Positions 16,780-26,509 of a stretch of 64,000 nucleotides of DNA are shown one piece after another. Position 1 is the first letter of the stretch; each line of letters starts with the position of its first letter. A program made the translations under genes and the position numbers. Source of the stretch: Absicoccus intestinalis (GTDB taxonomy: Bacteria > Bacillota_I > Bacilli_A > Erysipelotrichales > Erysipelotrichaceae); the NCBI RefSeq assembly GCF_033971885.1, contig NZ_JALBUS010000003.1, forward strand, positions 62,001-126,000, in the 5' to 3' direction. The notes under the pieces are model-generated. The model ran no database searches and was not told the DNA's origin. It saw only the letters and a program-made list of their open reading frames with translations.

Positions 16780-17904
16780 TCATTCAACTTGCCAAACTTC
16801 TTGAGCGATTTCTTTGACTAATTTTAATTTTTCCCATTGTTGGTCTTCACTCAATTGATTTCCAATCTCACAAGACGCAAAACCACATTGTGGACTGAGA
16901 TACAAACGATCCAAAGGAACATATTTGGCCGCTTCATGGATACGAGCAATGACTTCTTCTTTGTTTTCAAGTTTAGGTGATTTGGTCGTCACTAGACCCA
17001 ATACCACTTTCTTATCATTGGTTACTTTGGCCAATGGCTCAAAGCCACCAGATCGTTCATCATCAAATTCTAAATAATAAGCATTCACATTTTCTTGGCC
17101 AAACAACACATCTGCTACGGGATCATAAGCACCACTATTGGCATATGTCGAATGAAAATTACCACGACATACATGTGTATTGATGATCATATCTTTTGGA
17201 GCATTCGCAATGACTTGATTATTGATATCTTTATATGTTTTTTGGATATCCAATACACCTTCTGGGCTCACGCCATAGGCTAAATGACCATTTCGATCGG
17301 CCATCATGCCCCATGTACAATCATCCAATTGCAAGTTACGACAGCCTGCATTGTAAAGATCTTGAATGAATTTTCCATATCCCGCAACAATATCGGCCAC
17401 TAGATCTTCATCGGAATCATAATATTTTTCGGTAGCCAAACGGTTAAATGGCATTGTAAATTGAGCTAAAAATTGCGCTGGTGCCGGAATGGTTTGTTTC
17501 GCAATCGTTGTTTCATCTTCAAATTGTTTCACAAAGGAAAAATGATCCACAAACGGATGCTTTTTGGAAAGACCAACCTTTCCTGTAATATATGTATCAT
17601 CAATCATGGCTGCTTCATCATGAAATGGAAGACCGGTCTTCGTTGGTGCGTGACCGATTCCATCAAATGCCCACATAAAGTCTAAATGCCAAGTTGCTCT
17701 ACGAAATTCTCCATCTGTGATCACATGATAGCCTAGAGATTTGATCTTGGTGATCAATGCCGTGATAGCTTGGTCTTCCACTTCTTTTAATTGATCATAG
17801 CTCAACAAGCCTTGGTCAAATTGGGCTCTGGCTGCTTTTAATTTTTCAGGTCGTAGGAAACTTCCTACATAATCATATCGAAAAGGTGTTTGTAACTTAC
17901 ACAT
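16780..17904 (-). CDS. MetE-like (YxjG/YxjH) cobalamin-independent methionine synthase family protein
   Basis: This 374-residue protein corresponds to the C-terminal catalytic half of MetE and is of the YxjG/YxjH type. Zinc-binding and substrate motifs are visible: the NTHVCRGNF histidine-cysteine pair, the LSPQCGFAS cysteine near the C-terminus, and DGEFRR and QLDDCTWG segments in the barrel. Such proteins transfer methyl groups to homocysteine or related thiols from a donor that is not well established. The window also encodes cobalamin-dependent MetH, so this one may act with another donor. AGGAGG precedes the ATG. No SAM riboswitch was seen upstream. Confidence 0.85.
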   Translation of the reverse strand: MCKLQTPFRYDYVGSFLRPEKLKAARAQFDQGLLSYDQLKEVEDQAITALITKIKSLGYHVITDGEFRRATWHLDFMWAFDGIGHAPTKTGLPFHDEAAMIDDTYITGKVGLSKKHPFVDHFSFVKQFEDETTIAKQTIPAPAQFLAQFTMPFNRLATEKYYDSDEDLVADIVAGYGKFIQDLYNAGCRNLQLDDCTWGMMADRNGHLAYGVSPEGVLDIQKTYKDINNQVIANAPKDMIINTHVCRGNFHSTYANSGAYDPVADVLFGQENVNAYYLEFDDERSGGFEPLAKVTNDKKVVLGLVTTKSPKLENKEEVIARIHEAAKYVPLDRLYLSPQCGFASCEIGNQLSEDQQWEKLKLVKEIAQEVWQVE

Positions 17905-17923
17905 ATCTTATTCCTCCTATCAA

Positions 17924-17990
17924 TGAAACTATTATATTTTATATTATCTTTTTCGTATAATATGATTAAACTAGTATTTATATAGTTTCA
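17924..17990. promoter_or_regulatory. Spaced inverted repeat upstream of the MetE-like gene
   Basis: TGAAACTAT (17924-17932) and ATAGTTTCA (17982-17990) form a perfect 9-bp inverted repeat 49 bases apart, framing a very A/T-rich segment with several -10-like sequences. It could be an operator pair or chance in A/T-rich DNA. Confidence 0.3.
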
Positions 17991-18029
17991 ATCTATAGGT
18001 CAATTTAAAACGCCTTTCCTTACGCTTTT

Positions 18030-18434
18030 TTATGGATTCAATTCCTGAAAAAACTCTATTTCTTCTCCAACCGGTCCAATACAAAAGGCCATTCGTAAAG
18101 AATAAGGTGGATTGCTTGGAAGATTCACATTATTTGGTCCTTTTGTGATGGGATATCCCGCTTTTCGAACGGCATCTACACATCCATCCACATCATTTGT
18201 AGCCAACGCAAAATGACGAATGGTTCCTTGTGGCAGATCATCAATATCTTCTGTAAACACTTCGATGCCACCATTTCCTGTATCAAACGTAGCACAAGGA
18301 TGTTTGTCATCTCCCCAACTTCTTAAGATGTCTAGACCTAAGGTCGTCACATAAAATTCTTTTACTTTCGTAAATTCTTCTTTATTCTTGCATTTGATGC
18401 ATACGTGCTCAATTCCTTGAATGAAATCTTTCAT
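18030..18434 (-). CDS. VOC (glyoxalase/dioxygenase-fold) family protein
   Basis: This 134-residue protein has the vicinal-oxygen-chelate pattern: HVCIKCKN at the start of the first beta-alpha-beta module, IRHFALATND at the start of the second, and the late GPVGEEIEFFQ strand with its metal-binding glutamate. The function could be lactoylglutathione lyase, epimerase or similar; the metal ligands H-E-H-E are consistent but do not define the substrate. I chose the ATG at 18434, which has GAAAGGAAATGG upstream, over a farther ATG at 18479. It stands alone upstream of the MetE-like gene. Confidence 0.78.
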   Translation of the reverse strand: MKDFIQGIEHVCIKCKNKEEFTKVKEFYVTTLGLDILRSWGDDKHPCATFDTGNGGIEVFTEDIDDLPQGTIRHFALATNDVDGCVDAVRKAGYPITKGPNNVNLPSNPPYSLRMAFCIGPVGEEIEFFQELNP

Positions 18435-18623
18435 GATCCATTTCCTTTCTTTTTTTATCAATGGTACTACTTTTCTCAAAAATCATCTTCATTTGACTAA
18501 GAACCCCGTCCTATGAGGAATTTTCAATCATTTTTTTATTCAAAAGATATTGTACATGATGTGAGACAGGGGCAAATTGGTAAATTTAATATTGGCATTC
18601 ACAGAAATAAGTCCTATCCGATA

Positions 18624-21600
18624 TCATCGATCTTCTCGTCTGCGACGGAAGCTATGTCCTTTATCTTGATACATATTTAAATCGGCTTTCGTAAGCAGGG
18701 CATCAAAATCCGTTACTTTTCCACGAATGTATGCATAGCCGATGGCCATGCTGATGCCATTGATAGTTGCACTATCTCGCATATGCCGAATCAACAAAAG
18801 AATATCTCGTTGTTCAAGGTCCTCTGTCACAACAACAAACTCGTCTCCACCCGTTCGAAAAACGCAATCTTCGCCTGCACATTCCATGAGAATTCGCGCG
18901 GATTCACGGATCAGCATATCGCCAGCATGATGGCCCTTGGTATCATTTGTATTTTTTAATCCATTCAAATCGATGGAAATCACACCTAATATGCCATCTC
19001 CCTGCCATGTTCGGATCCTCTGCTCCAATGCTCGACGGTTTCCCGCACCGGTCAGTAAATCTATTGTACTTTGTCTTTCCAACTCACGTATACTGTTTCG
19101 GTTACGAACCATCACGGCAATGAAATCCGTCAATGTTGAATAGATCACGCTGCCTCTACGGAAACTTTCTTCGGATGGGTTGACAACCATCGTAAAGCCT
19201 TCTGTCTGATTTTGAAGTAAAAGTTGGCCAGATATAAAGCTTTGCAAGCCATGCATTCTTAGTTTAAAATCTGGATATTCCTTTTGAAAGGCCTTCATAT
19301 CGTGAACCATGACCAGTCGCTCGGAAACAAATCTTGTATACAATGCACGTAGTTCTGTTCTTGGTATACTTTGCAGTTCTTCCTTCAATGGAATCACACC
19401 CGGTTTGGTCCATTCATAGGTAGCACTGACCGTATTGTCATCTCTTTCTTCAAAAATGAGGAACCGCTCTGGCTGCATGTATTCTGCAATACTTGACATT
19501 GTCATCTCAATGCCTTTTTCAGGATCTTCCTCTTCCATGCCACGGGATATTGCCTCATTGGCTCGCATCTCCTGATAAAACATCTCACGATCACCCGCTA
19601 ACGTATCCAAGTACTCATTTATATTAAACGCAAAGGTAACCTTCAGTGTACGCTTTTCCCATATGGTCAAAAACGAACGGATAATCAGATTATCGCCTGT
19701 TTTGTGATTCATATGAGATAATGAGAGTGCACGATCCATTCGAAGCATCAAATTGGGACAATTCTTGCATGGCCCGTCATATCCTTCCAACGTCTGATAA
19801 CAGAAACATCCTTTCAAACTGCATTCCCTGTCCAATCCAACATCATCTCGGGCAGCTTGATTCATATAGACAAGCTCAAACGTTTTGGGATCACTGATGA
19901 TCACTCGTTCCGGTAAATCATCCAACAACTCCCGACGGACATAGATTCGATCCTCCGTATAAGTTCTTTCTCCATATGCTTCTTTTTCCGCACTATGCAG
20001 TCGACGAATCAGAAGTTGAAACATTTCATCAAGACTCATGACTTCAGAACCATAGACAATGGCATGCGTCATCAAAAGATTGATCTGAATACCAAGTTTT
20101 CGACACAATGATGGAAAGATTCCAGAAATTGTAGTCAGTTTTTCTTCGATTTGTTCTGCTTTTTCTCTTTGGCTGAAGCAAAGAAAACAACAAATTCCAA
20201 TTCTTGCGATGGCCCAACCTGGTGTTAATTCTTCTCGAAGTGTTTCGGTAAGTTTTTCCAAAATGACTTTCGCATTCTCACTATTGTCACGCATCAGTTC
20301 AGCATACATAGGCACATCAATCAAAAGGCCCACATAATCAAGCTTTTCTATACGATATCGATCCGCATATAACAAGCCGGCTTCAATCGCTCCACGAAAG
20401 CTAAGAACGTCCGTTTCCTTATCAACCAATCCTAGATGCAATTCATCATTCTTTTTATCCGAACTTGTTTTATGAACCATACCCAATGTTCCTGCAAACT
20501 CCTTATCCAGATACCAGGGGATGCGTGAAATTTGAACTGGTTTGAATCGACCACCTGTCAACATCAACTCTTCCACTTGGGTTGTCGGATTTCCCAAATG
20601 AGGCTTCTTTTCTTTATCGGAATGCTTGTCAAGTAAAGGGAAACTGAAACCAATTTCTTCCTCGGATTTACCAATAAAATCGGATGTATCATGAAAATCT
20701 TCCATTGTCTGAAGACTTTTGCTGGCACCAAGAATGCGACCTTTCTGATCTTTCCAGTAAAATAAATATGGCGATGTTTCGCAAAGTACACGAAAAAGAC
20801 TACTCTCTATCCTTGTTTCTAGTTGAATGGTGTCCGTTGTTGATATGCCAAAAGATTGGCAGAAGATGGGAAGTAGAGTGTTTCTATCTCTCTTGCACTC
20901 CCATATATCTTCGCGTTCACAAAGCAGAATATTCTTAGTCGCGCTCTTGTAGATCATCAATGTCTCGAACACTGTCCATCGAAAAGTGCCATCTGCTTTT
21001 CGGATGCGCAAAAGTTCGGTTTGGACAACACCTTCACTTTTTGTCTTTGTTTCTATATTTGCAGGATCAATAAATGCCGCAAAGCGTGCTCTATCATCTG
21101 GATAAACCAGCGTTTCAGAAAAATAAGCCAAAAAATCCTCAATCGATTGAACAGGTTCCGGATTCAATTCCGGATGGTTGGATCGCAGGATCTTAACTTC
21201 ACCTTTTCCTCGTTCCATCACATAAAAGCCCTCATAGAATTGGAAGATATCACGCAGTGTATTGTCTAAGGTTTTCGCCTGTTGAATGGCTTCGTTGTTG
21301 CTGATATTGTAAATATGGGCTTCACCAATCCAGTGCTCTTCATCTCCAGCAATCCAACGAACACTAACCCTCATATATTGTCCATTATCGGCATAGGTCA
21401 GGGTTTCCTGGGATCTGGAATGCAACGCTTTTATCAAAAGTTGCTGAAACCTTCCTCGAAATGGATAGCTTGAATCCATAAGATACGCATTGGCTTCGTC
21501 CATCCCTTGCGTTCCCGTACTTCTCAATTCTCTTTTGTAGGCATCATTTTCAATAAGAAGTTCAATATTGGTTCCATCAAAACGGAAAAGTGCAGTGGGA

Positions 21601-23333
21601 GAATCCGAAATCACGTTAACACTTTCGGCAGCATCCATCAAATGAGCTTCCTCCGATTGCTCAAATTGGAGTCCCCTGCCATGATTAAAAGTAAATGTAT
21701 CATCATATCTCATGGGCTTTCCATAGTAATAGCCCTGAATACGTCCACAACCAATTTTCTTTAAAAAAGAGACCTGCCCCTTTGTTTCGACGCCTTCTGC
21801 CAGTGTCTGTACACCCAGCATGCGCGCCATGGTGACCACCGAAGTGATGATTTGTCGACTTCGATCATCAAAATGACTGAAAAAACCCATATCGATTTTG
21901 ATCACATCAAAATGATAATTGTGAAGCGTATTCAATGAAGAATATTCACTTCCAAAATCATCCATCCAAACTTGATAGCCAGCTTGCTGAAACTGAAAAA
22001 CGACCTTGGACATGATCATTTTATTTTGGAACATCACTCGCTCCGTAATTTCAAAACAAAGCAATGTTCTTGGAATCTGATACCGCTTTACCATCTTCTC
22101 AATGGTATCCAGTGGATTGGCCACATCAAAGTCATATGCCGAAAGGTTCATGGAGACAGGAAGCAATGGTAGACCATTATCCATTCGATCTCGGATCACA
22201 CGGCAAACTTGCTCCAAAACATACCGATCCAGTCGGTTGATCAACTGTGCATCTTCGAGAACCGGAATAAATACATCTGGAAAAATCATACCTTGTACCG
22301 GATCTTCCCAACGTGCTAAAGCTTCATAGCCACTTAATTTTCCCGTAAGGGTTCGAATCACAGGTTGAAAATACACCTTGATATAATGTTTTTCCAATGC
22401 CTCACCAAAATGACGTAAGATATATGTTTTTTTGGCAAGCATTTTTCCCAACGATGATCGATAAATGGCAATACTTCTGTTTCCGTCCGTCTTGATACTG
22501 TCACAAGCAATTTTCGCCAAATCGAAAGCATGTCTCAACGTTTCGATTGAATCTTTTTCCGTAGGCTTATAAATACCTACTTTCAACTGGATTCCATCGT
22601 CATTGATAAAGCTATTTATTTCGTTACAGACTTGTTCCAATTTTGTCTCTAGATCATCCGATGGCAACAATGCAACAAAATGATCCGCTGTCAGATGCCC
22701 AACCAAAGCATTAGGAAAACATCTCGTAATCGCATCTGCGATTTTTTTCAGGCACAAATCGCCTTGTTGCATGCCATATTGTCGATTGTATTCTTTAAAA
22801 CTGGTCAAGTCGAAACTGACCGGACAAAAAGCGCGGACTTCCGGAAATGATTTTCGCTTTTCTGCCTGTTGGAGTGCCTCCTGGAAGAAATCATGCATCC
22901 CTAGAACCCCTGTTTTGTCTTTTGTCTGCAGATCATTTGTGATTTGTTCCGATGGAAACAGCAAGATCACAAACGTTTTTCCAAAAGAAGTTTCCTTGAG
23001 CGTGCCCACACCCACGGCTTTGCGAAAATGACCCTTTTGTGTCTGGTAGTGAAAAGAAAGCGTAAAATGAGCCGGATTTACACAAGCAATCTCTGATAGC
23101 GGCTTGTAATCCTTTTCTTCCATCAGATTCTGATATTTAGACGAGCAAAATTGTAAAAACGTATCCACATCTTCACATTCAAAAAGAGATGCAGCTTTCT
23201 CGTTTGCGAAAACGATCTCCTCCGTTTCATTCGCAAGGACAAAACAAACCGCTCCTTCAATTAAATCAAAATATTGTTCGTATTCTGTACGCAGTTGCTG
23301 CTGCTTAGGTACCATATTTTTTGTCTTATCCAT
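18624..23333 (-). CDS. Giant multidomain GGDEF/EAL cyclic-di-GMP protein
   Basis: This 1,569-residue protein is predicted cytoplasmic, with no membrane helix seen. In order: a PAS-like segment (about 20-120); a degenerate GGDEF domain (165-295, with HLTAD where GGDEF is expected); an EAL domain (310-550) keeping YEAL, NLSAYDF, EITER, DDFG, the KID segment, EGVET and QGYYYGKP, so probably an active phosphodiesterase; PAS-like sensor domains (575-1000); another degenerate GGDEF-like stretch; a PAS-like domain with a CFC...CKNC cysteine cluster; a GAF-like domain; and a canonical GGDEF domain ending at 1,502 with RTGGDEF and no RxxD inhibitory site. I use the ATG at 23333 because AGGAG is eight bases upstream. 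Confidence 0.88.
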   Translation of the reverse strand: MDKTKNMVPKQQQLRTEYEQYFDLIEGAVCFVLANETEEIVFANEKAASLFECEDVDTFLQFCSSKYQNLMEEKDYKPLSEIACVNPAHFTLSFHYQTQKGHFRKAVGVGTLKETSFGKTFVILLFPSEQITNDLQTKDKTGVLGMHDFFQEALQQAEKRKSFPEVRAFCPVSFDLTSFKEYNRQYGMQQGDLCLKKIADAITRCFPNALVGHLTADHFVALLPSDDLETKLEQVCNEINSFINDDGIQLKVGIYKPTEKDSIETLRHAFDLAKIACDSIKTDGNRSIAIYRSSLGKMLAKKTYILRHFGEALEKHYIKVYFQPVIRTLTGKLSGYEALARWEDPVQGMIFPDVFIPVLEDAQLINRLDRYVLEQVCRVIRDRMDNGLPLLPVSMNLSAYDFDVANPLDTIEKMVKRYQIPRTLLCFEITERVMFQNKMIMSKVVFQFQQAGYQVWMDDFGSEYSSLNTLHNYHFDVIKIDMGFFSHFDDRSRQIITSVVTMARMLGVQTLAEGVETKGQVSFLKKIGCGRIQGYYYGKPMRYDDTFTFNHGRGLQFEQSEEAHLMDAAESVNVISDSPTALFRFDGTNIELLIENDAYKRELRSTGTQGMDEANAYLMDSSYPFRGRFQQLLIKALHSRSQETLTYADNGQYMRVSVRWIAGDEEHWIGEAHIYNISNNEAIQQAKTLDNTLRDIFQFYEGFYVMERGKGEVKILRSNHPELNPEPVQSIEDFLAYFSETLVYPDDRARFAAFIDPANIETKTKSEGVVQTELLRIRKADGTFRWTVFETLMIYKSATKNILLCEREDIWECKRDRNTLLPIFCQSFGISTTDTIQLETRIESSLFRVLCETSPYLFYWKDQKGRILGASKSLQTMEDFHDTSDFIGKSEEEIGFSFPLLDKHSDKEKKPHLGNPTTQVEELMLTGGRFKPVQISRIPWYLDKEFAGTLGMVHKTSSDKKNDELHLGLVDKETDVLSFRGAIEAGLLYADRYRIEKLDYVGLLIDVPMYAELMRDNSENAKVILEKLTETLREELTPGWAIARIGICCFLCFSQREKAEQIEEKLTTISGIFPSLCRKLGIQINLLMTHAIVYGSEVMSLDEMFQLLIRRLHSAEKEAYGERTYTEDRIYVRRELLDDLPERVIISDPKTFELVYMNQAARDDVGLDRECSLKGCFCYQTLEGYDGPCKNCPNLMLRMDRALSLSHMNHKTGDNLIIRSFLTIWEKRTLKVTFAFNINEYLDTLAGDREMFYQEMRANEAISRGMEEEDPEKGIEMTMSSIAEYMQPERFLIFEERDDNTVSATYEWTKPGVIPLKEELQSIPRTELRALYTRFVSERLVMVHDMKAFQKEYPDFKLRMHGLQSFISGQLLLQNQTEGFTMVVNPSEESFRRGSVIYSTLTDFIAVMVRNRNSIRELERQSTIDLLTGAGNRRALEQRIRTWQGDGILGVISIDLNGLKNTNDTKGHHAGDMLIRESARILMECAGEDCVFRTGGDEFVVVTEDLEQRDILLLIRHMRDSATINGISMAIGYAYIRGKVTDFDALLTKADLNMYQDKGHSFRRRREDR

Positions 23334-23342
23334 GCCAATCAC

Positions 23343-23595
23343 TCCTAGTTGGTCTATTTCTATTGATCAATGAAAACCATTTTCTACTAATATACCTTAC
23401 ACATATTAAAATTTCCATTTTTATTTTCCTTCGTTAAATCTTTAATTCAATCAATGGACAAACCAAAAATCATGGGCATTTTATTTGATTGTATGCTTAT
23501 TTTTTTATAAATGGTTTTGTACCCAAAATATTTGTATCCTCACAGATAGCGACAATCTCGTACAAAAAATGCTGATGATTGCATCAACACGCTCC
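23343..23595. other. Intergenic stretch of about 250 bases
   Basis: Very A/T-rich spacer upstream of the GGDEF/EAL gene. It probably contains that gene's promoter, but no convincing -35/-10 pair or gene was identified. Confidence 0.35.
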
Positions 23596-23903
23596 TTAGT
23601 GATCATAGACCATATGATCAAAACGTTTCATCGCAATGATGCCCATGCCTATGATCCATACAATAATACCAGTCAAGGTAAAAAACAATGGCAGACTCAA
23701 CGTCTGTGGAGTCATGAGGGCACGAATGGCTTCATGGATCCAAGTCAACGGATCAATCAAGGTAATGATTTGCATGATCGGTAAGGTCGCCAATTGATTC
23801 CAAGTATAAAAGATACTTCCAAGAAATACCACGGGCATCAAGAAACCAGGAAACATAGACGCAATTTGACTGGATTAACGATGGTTCCAACAAGTAAACC
23901 ACC
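23596..23903 (-). pseudogene. 3' remnant of an ABC-2 type transporter permease
   Basis: The last 100 or so codons of an ABC-2 permease (DrrB/NodJ-like) survive. A GLLVGTIVNP segment is joined, across a one-base deletion near 23871, to the MFPGFLMPVVFLGSIFYTW helix and a final helix before the C-terminus. Adding one A in the VNP(S)QIA region restores a single frame. The 5' part is missing: the sequence switches abruptly at about 23903 to a metallo-beta-lactamase remnant. The remnant has lost its ATPase partner and most of the membrane domain. Confidence 0.72.
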
Positions 23904-24295
23904 GGCGTTTTGATGACTCTGATATCACGATGACCAAGATGGATAATCATATTTTCATAGAGATCATGAATCAATGGGCGTGTTGTGAAGGGAATGACTT
24001 GATCGGGTTCTACCTGGTAGAGATGATTGGCCATATCCATCATCACCTGCACATATTGTTTCCGATCCCTTTCGGTTACCGATAATGCCAATTCTTGATC
24101 ATTGGGGTGCATCCATACTTCATGAAAAAAACCCATTCCTAACGCATGATCTAGATGACCATGACTCAATGGGCTTTTGGGTCAATGATGGACCAATGCC
24201 AGAAGATCAAACGTTCTCGTGCCTGTATCGATCAAAAGAGCCGATTCATCACCTTCTATATGATATGCGATTTCCGTTATAACTTCATTTTCCAT
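23903..24295 (-). pseudogene. 5' remnant of a metallo-beta-lactamase fold hydrolase
   Basis: An ATG at 24295 with AGGAGG upstream opens a protein with SALLIDTGT and the metal motif SHGHLDHALG. A TGA at 24184-24182, with a likely small frameshifting loss, interrupts it just before that motif. The frame stops resembling this family after RVIKTP at about 23903, where the third metal histidine should follow, and continues as the ABC permease remnant. Both halves are therefore nonfunctional and were fused by deletion. Confidence 0.75.
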
Positions 24296-24390
24296 TGTTA
24301 AAACTACCTCCTATCCAAACATGTTTTCTTATCACTACAGAGTCCGATTTTATCGTAATATACGTTTTCTGATTTTCCATGCTTTGCTTA

Positions 24391-24411
24391 AAAAAAAGAC
24401 ACATCGTGCCT
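24391..24411 (-). terminator. Terminator after the YoaK-like gene
   Basis: On the minus strand AGGCAC-GAT-GTGTCT (six pairs, one G-U) is followed by a run of T residues, just past the stop codon. Confidence 0.6.
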
Positions 24412-24412
24412 T

Positions 24413-25114
24413 TCAATGTCCATGGGGAATCTGTTCCAAGGAATCCAAATTATGATCTTCTTTGATGAATTGACTCAATAAAATAGCTAAGGGAATCAAA
24501 GTGATCCAAATGGCTTTTCCAAGATATAAGTGACAGAAAACTGTACCAATCGTAGCTCCCGACAAGAAACAGACAAGCATACGGATATGTTTGAACAATT
24601 TCTCGCGATGACTTGTATCTTTTCCCTTGATCTCTTTCGCAAGGCCAATGCCAATCTGACGAATATGATTGGTCGCAAATGTTGTGGCCATGGGCGTTCC
24701 TTGTGCTTGTCGAAAGGTATTATATTGCATTGAAGCAATAAAATTAATGGCTACTTGTGAGATTTGTACAGGTGCACTCTCCGGAATGAATCCCAACCCC
24801 AAAACAACCAACATTTCGATGAACAACAATAAAGTATCCCAACGAATCGAAAGTGTATGTTTGATAGGATTTGGCAATAGTTCCGAAACCAAAGATCCCA
24901 ACATATATGCACCAATCGGAATGACATAGTATAATCCATGACGGATATTCCCGGATCCCAATGCCATGCCCATCAAAACAACATTCCCTGTTTGTGCATT
25001 ACAAAAAACATTACCTCGCAATACATACGTAAAGGCACCATAATATCCAGAAATGAGGATTAGCGTATAAAAAACCCAATTTTTTTCACACATCAAATAC
25101 TCTTCTGATTTCAT
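24413..25114 (-). CDS. YoaK family (DUF1275) membrane protein
   Basis: This 233-residue membrane protein of the YoaK/DUF1275 family has about six hydrophobic segments. The family pattern is clear: an early GYYGAFTYVLRG segment, NAQTGNVV, and FIASMQYNTFR followed by ATTFATNHIRQIG. The function of the family is unknown; transport of a small solute has been proposed. GGGGTGA precedes the ATG. It lies 31 bases downstream of brnQ on the same strand and may share its transcript, since a terminator follows only here. Confidence 0.85.
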   Translation of the reverse strand: MKSEEYLMCEKNWVFYTLILISGYYGAFTYVLRGNVFCNAQTGNVVLMGMALGSGNIRHGLYYVIPIGAYMLGSLVSELLPNPIKHTLSIRWDTLLLFIEMLVVLGLGFIPESAPVQISQVAINFIASMQYNTFRQAQGTPMATTFATNHIRQIGIGLAKEIKGKDTSHREKLFKHIRMLVCFLSGATIGTVFCHLYLGKAIWITLIPLAILLSQFIKEDHNLDSLEQIPHGH

Positions 25115-25145
25115 TGATTCTTTTCACCCCGCATGAAATATCCTA

Positions 25146-26459
25146 TCATATTTTATTTTCTTTGCGTTTCTTTTTTTTAAAGATACATCCAAGGATCAAA
25201 CCTATCAACATAGGGTAGAGCCAACCAAAACCAATTTGAAATAAAGGAATATGTGCATTCGCATAGGTGATCCATCCAAATGAAAAGGGTAAGGTCCGGA
25301 TGCATTCAATCAAAGAACCAATCAAAGTTCCGCTCATGGTCCATCGTGCAACGATTTTCGATGTTCGAGTTAAAGAGAGCAACACCAACATAATGGCTAA
25401 AGGATATAACAACATTAAAATAGGGACCGAATATTGAATAATGGTGTCCAATCCCAAATTCGCAATCAACAACATACAACCGCTAAAGAAGAAAACCCAT
25501 TGTTTGTAGGAAATGGATGGAAACATCTCATGAAAGGTCGTTGAAAAACTGGTTGCTAATCCAATATCTGTTTTCAGGCAAGCAAATAACACAATGGTTG
25601 CCAAAAGGATCATTCCTTGTTGAGAAAAAAAGTGAACCGCAATATGAGATAATACGATGCCTCCATTGCCGGCTAAAGTGGAATATCCTAGGCTATATGC
25701 GCCAACCACAGCCGTTAAGATGTAGATGATGGCCATCATCACCGAACACAAGATACCTGCTTTTAAGGTATTGTTCGCTATTGCTTTCGGATCGGTGATC
25801 CCATATTGTTGAATGACCTGAACTACAATAATACCGAATGCCAATCCAGCCAAAACGTCCATCGTATTATATCCGTTTAAGATGCCTTGCATCATCGGCG
25901 CCGTGGCATACAGTTTAGTGGAAGGATGTAATGGATAAGGATGCGATAAAGCCTGAATTAAAAGAATGGATAGGATGAACAAAAATAATGGATTTAATAA
26001 TTTACCGATGCAATCCATAATTTTACCGGGACGAAGACTAAACCAAAGCATGACTCCGGTAAAGAGCAAAGAAAATAGAAACAGAGCCAATTGTGGTGAT
26101 ATCCGATAGGTAAATAAAGTATTGAATCCCATTTCAAACGGGACCGTTACACAGCGTGGTGCTGCAAAAAAAGGCCCAATCGTCAAATACAAAAGACAAG
26201 TAAACAAGAAGCCAAATCGAGGATGGATTCGTGAACTCAGATCCAATAGACCATGACTACCAGTGATTCCAAGTGAAGCAACCGCCAACAAGGGCATTCC
26301 AACGCCTGTGATTAAAAAACCAATTACAGCGGGTACGATATGCGTTCCCGATTGCTGGCCTAGATATGCAGGAAAGATCAAATTTCCTGCACCAAAAAAC
26401 AATCCAAACAACATGCTGGATAATGTGATCATTTCTTTTTTTGTCAAATGTTTTTTCAT
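25146..26459 (-). CDS. brnQ: Branched-chain amino acid transporter BrnQ
   Basis: This 437-residue protein has about twelve membrane helices and the BrnQ/LIVCS signature near the N-terminus, FGLFFGAGNLIFPAYLGQQSG. It imports leucine, isoleucine and valine with Na+ or H+. I start it at the ATG at 26459, preceded by GGAGG, rather than the in-frame codon at 26486, which would place extra residues inside the upstream terminator. No T-box or other leader was seen, so regulation is not evident. The YoaK-like gene follows closely. Confidence 0.9.
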   Translation of the reverse strand: MKKHLTKKEMITLSSMLFGLFFGAGNLIFPAYLGQQSGTHIVPAVIGFLITGVGMPLLAVASLGITGSHGLLDLSSRIHPRFGFLFTCLLYLTIGPFFAAPRCVTVPFEMGFNTLFTYRISPQLALFLFSLLFTGVMLWFSLRPGKIMDCIGKLLNPLFLFILSILLIQALSHPYPLHPSTKLYATAPMMQGILNGYNTMDVLAGLAFGIIVVQVIQQYGITDPKAIANNTLKAGILCSVMMAIIYILTAVVGAYSLGYSTLAGNGGIVLSHIAVHFFSQQGMILLATIVLFACLKTDIGLATSFSTTFHEMFPSISYKQWVFFFSGCMLLIANLGLDTIIQYSVPILMLLYPLAIMLVLLSLTRTSKIVARWTMSGTLIGSLIECIRTLPFSFGWITYANAHIPLFQIGFGWLYPMLIGLILGCIFKKKKRKENKI

Positions 26460-26472
26460 TCCTGCCTCCATG

Positions 26473-26503
26473 AAAAAATGGACCAATTCTGATCCATTTT
26501 ATT
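26473..26503 (-). terminator. Terminator after manA
   Basis: AAATGGA and TCCATTT pair around a ten-base loop; on the minus strand the stem is followed by a T-run. It separates manA from brnQ. Confidence 0.7.
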
Positions 26504-26509
26504 CTTCGA

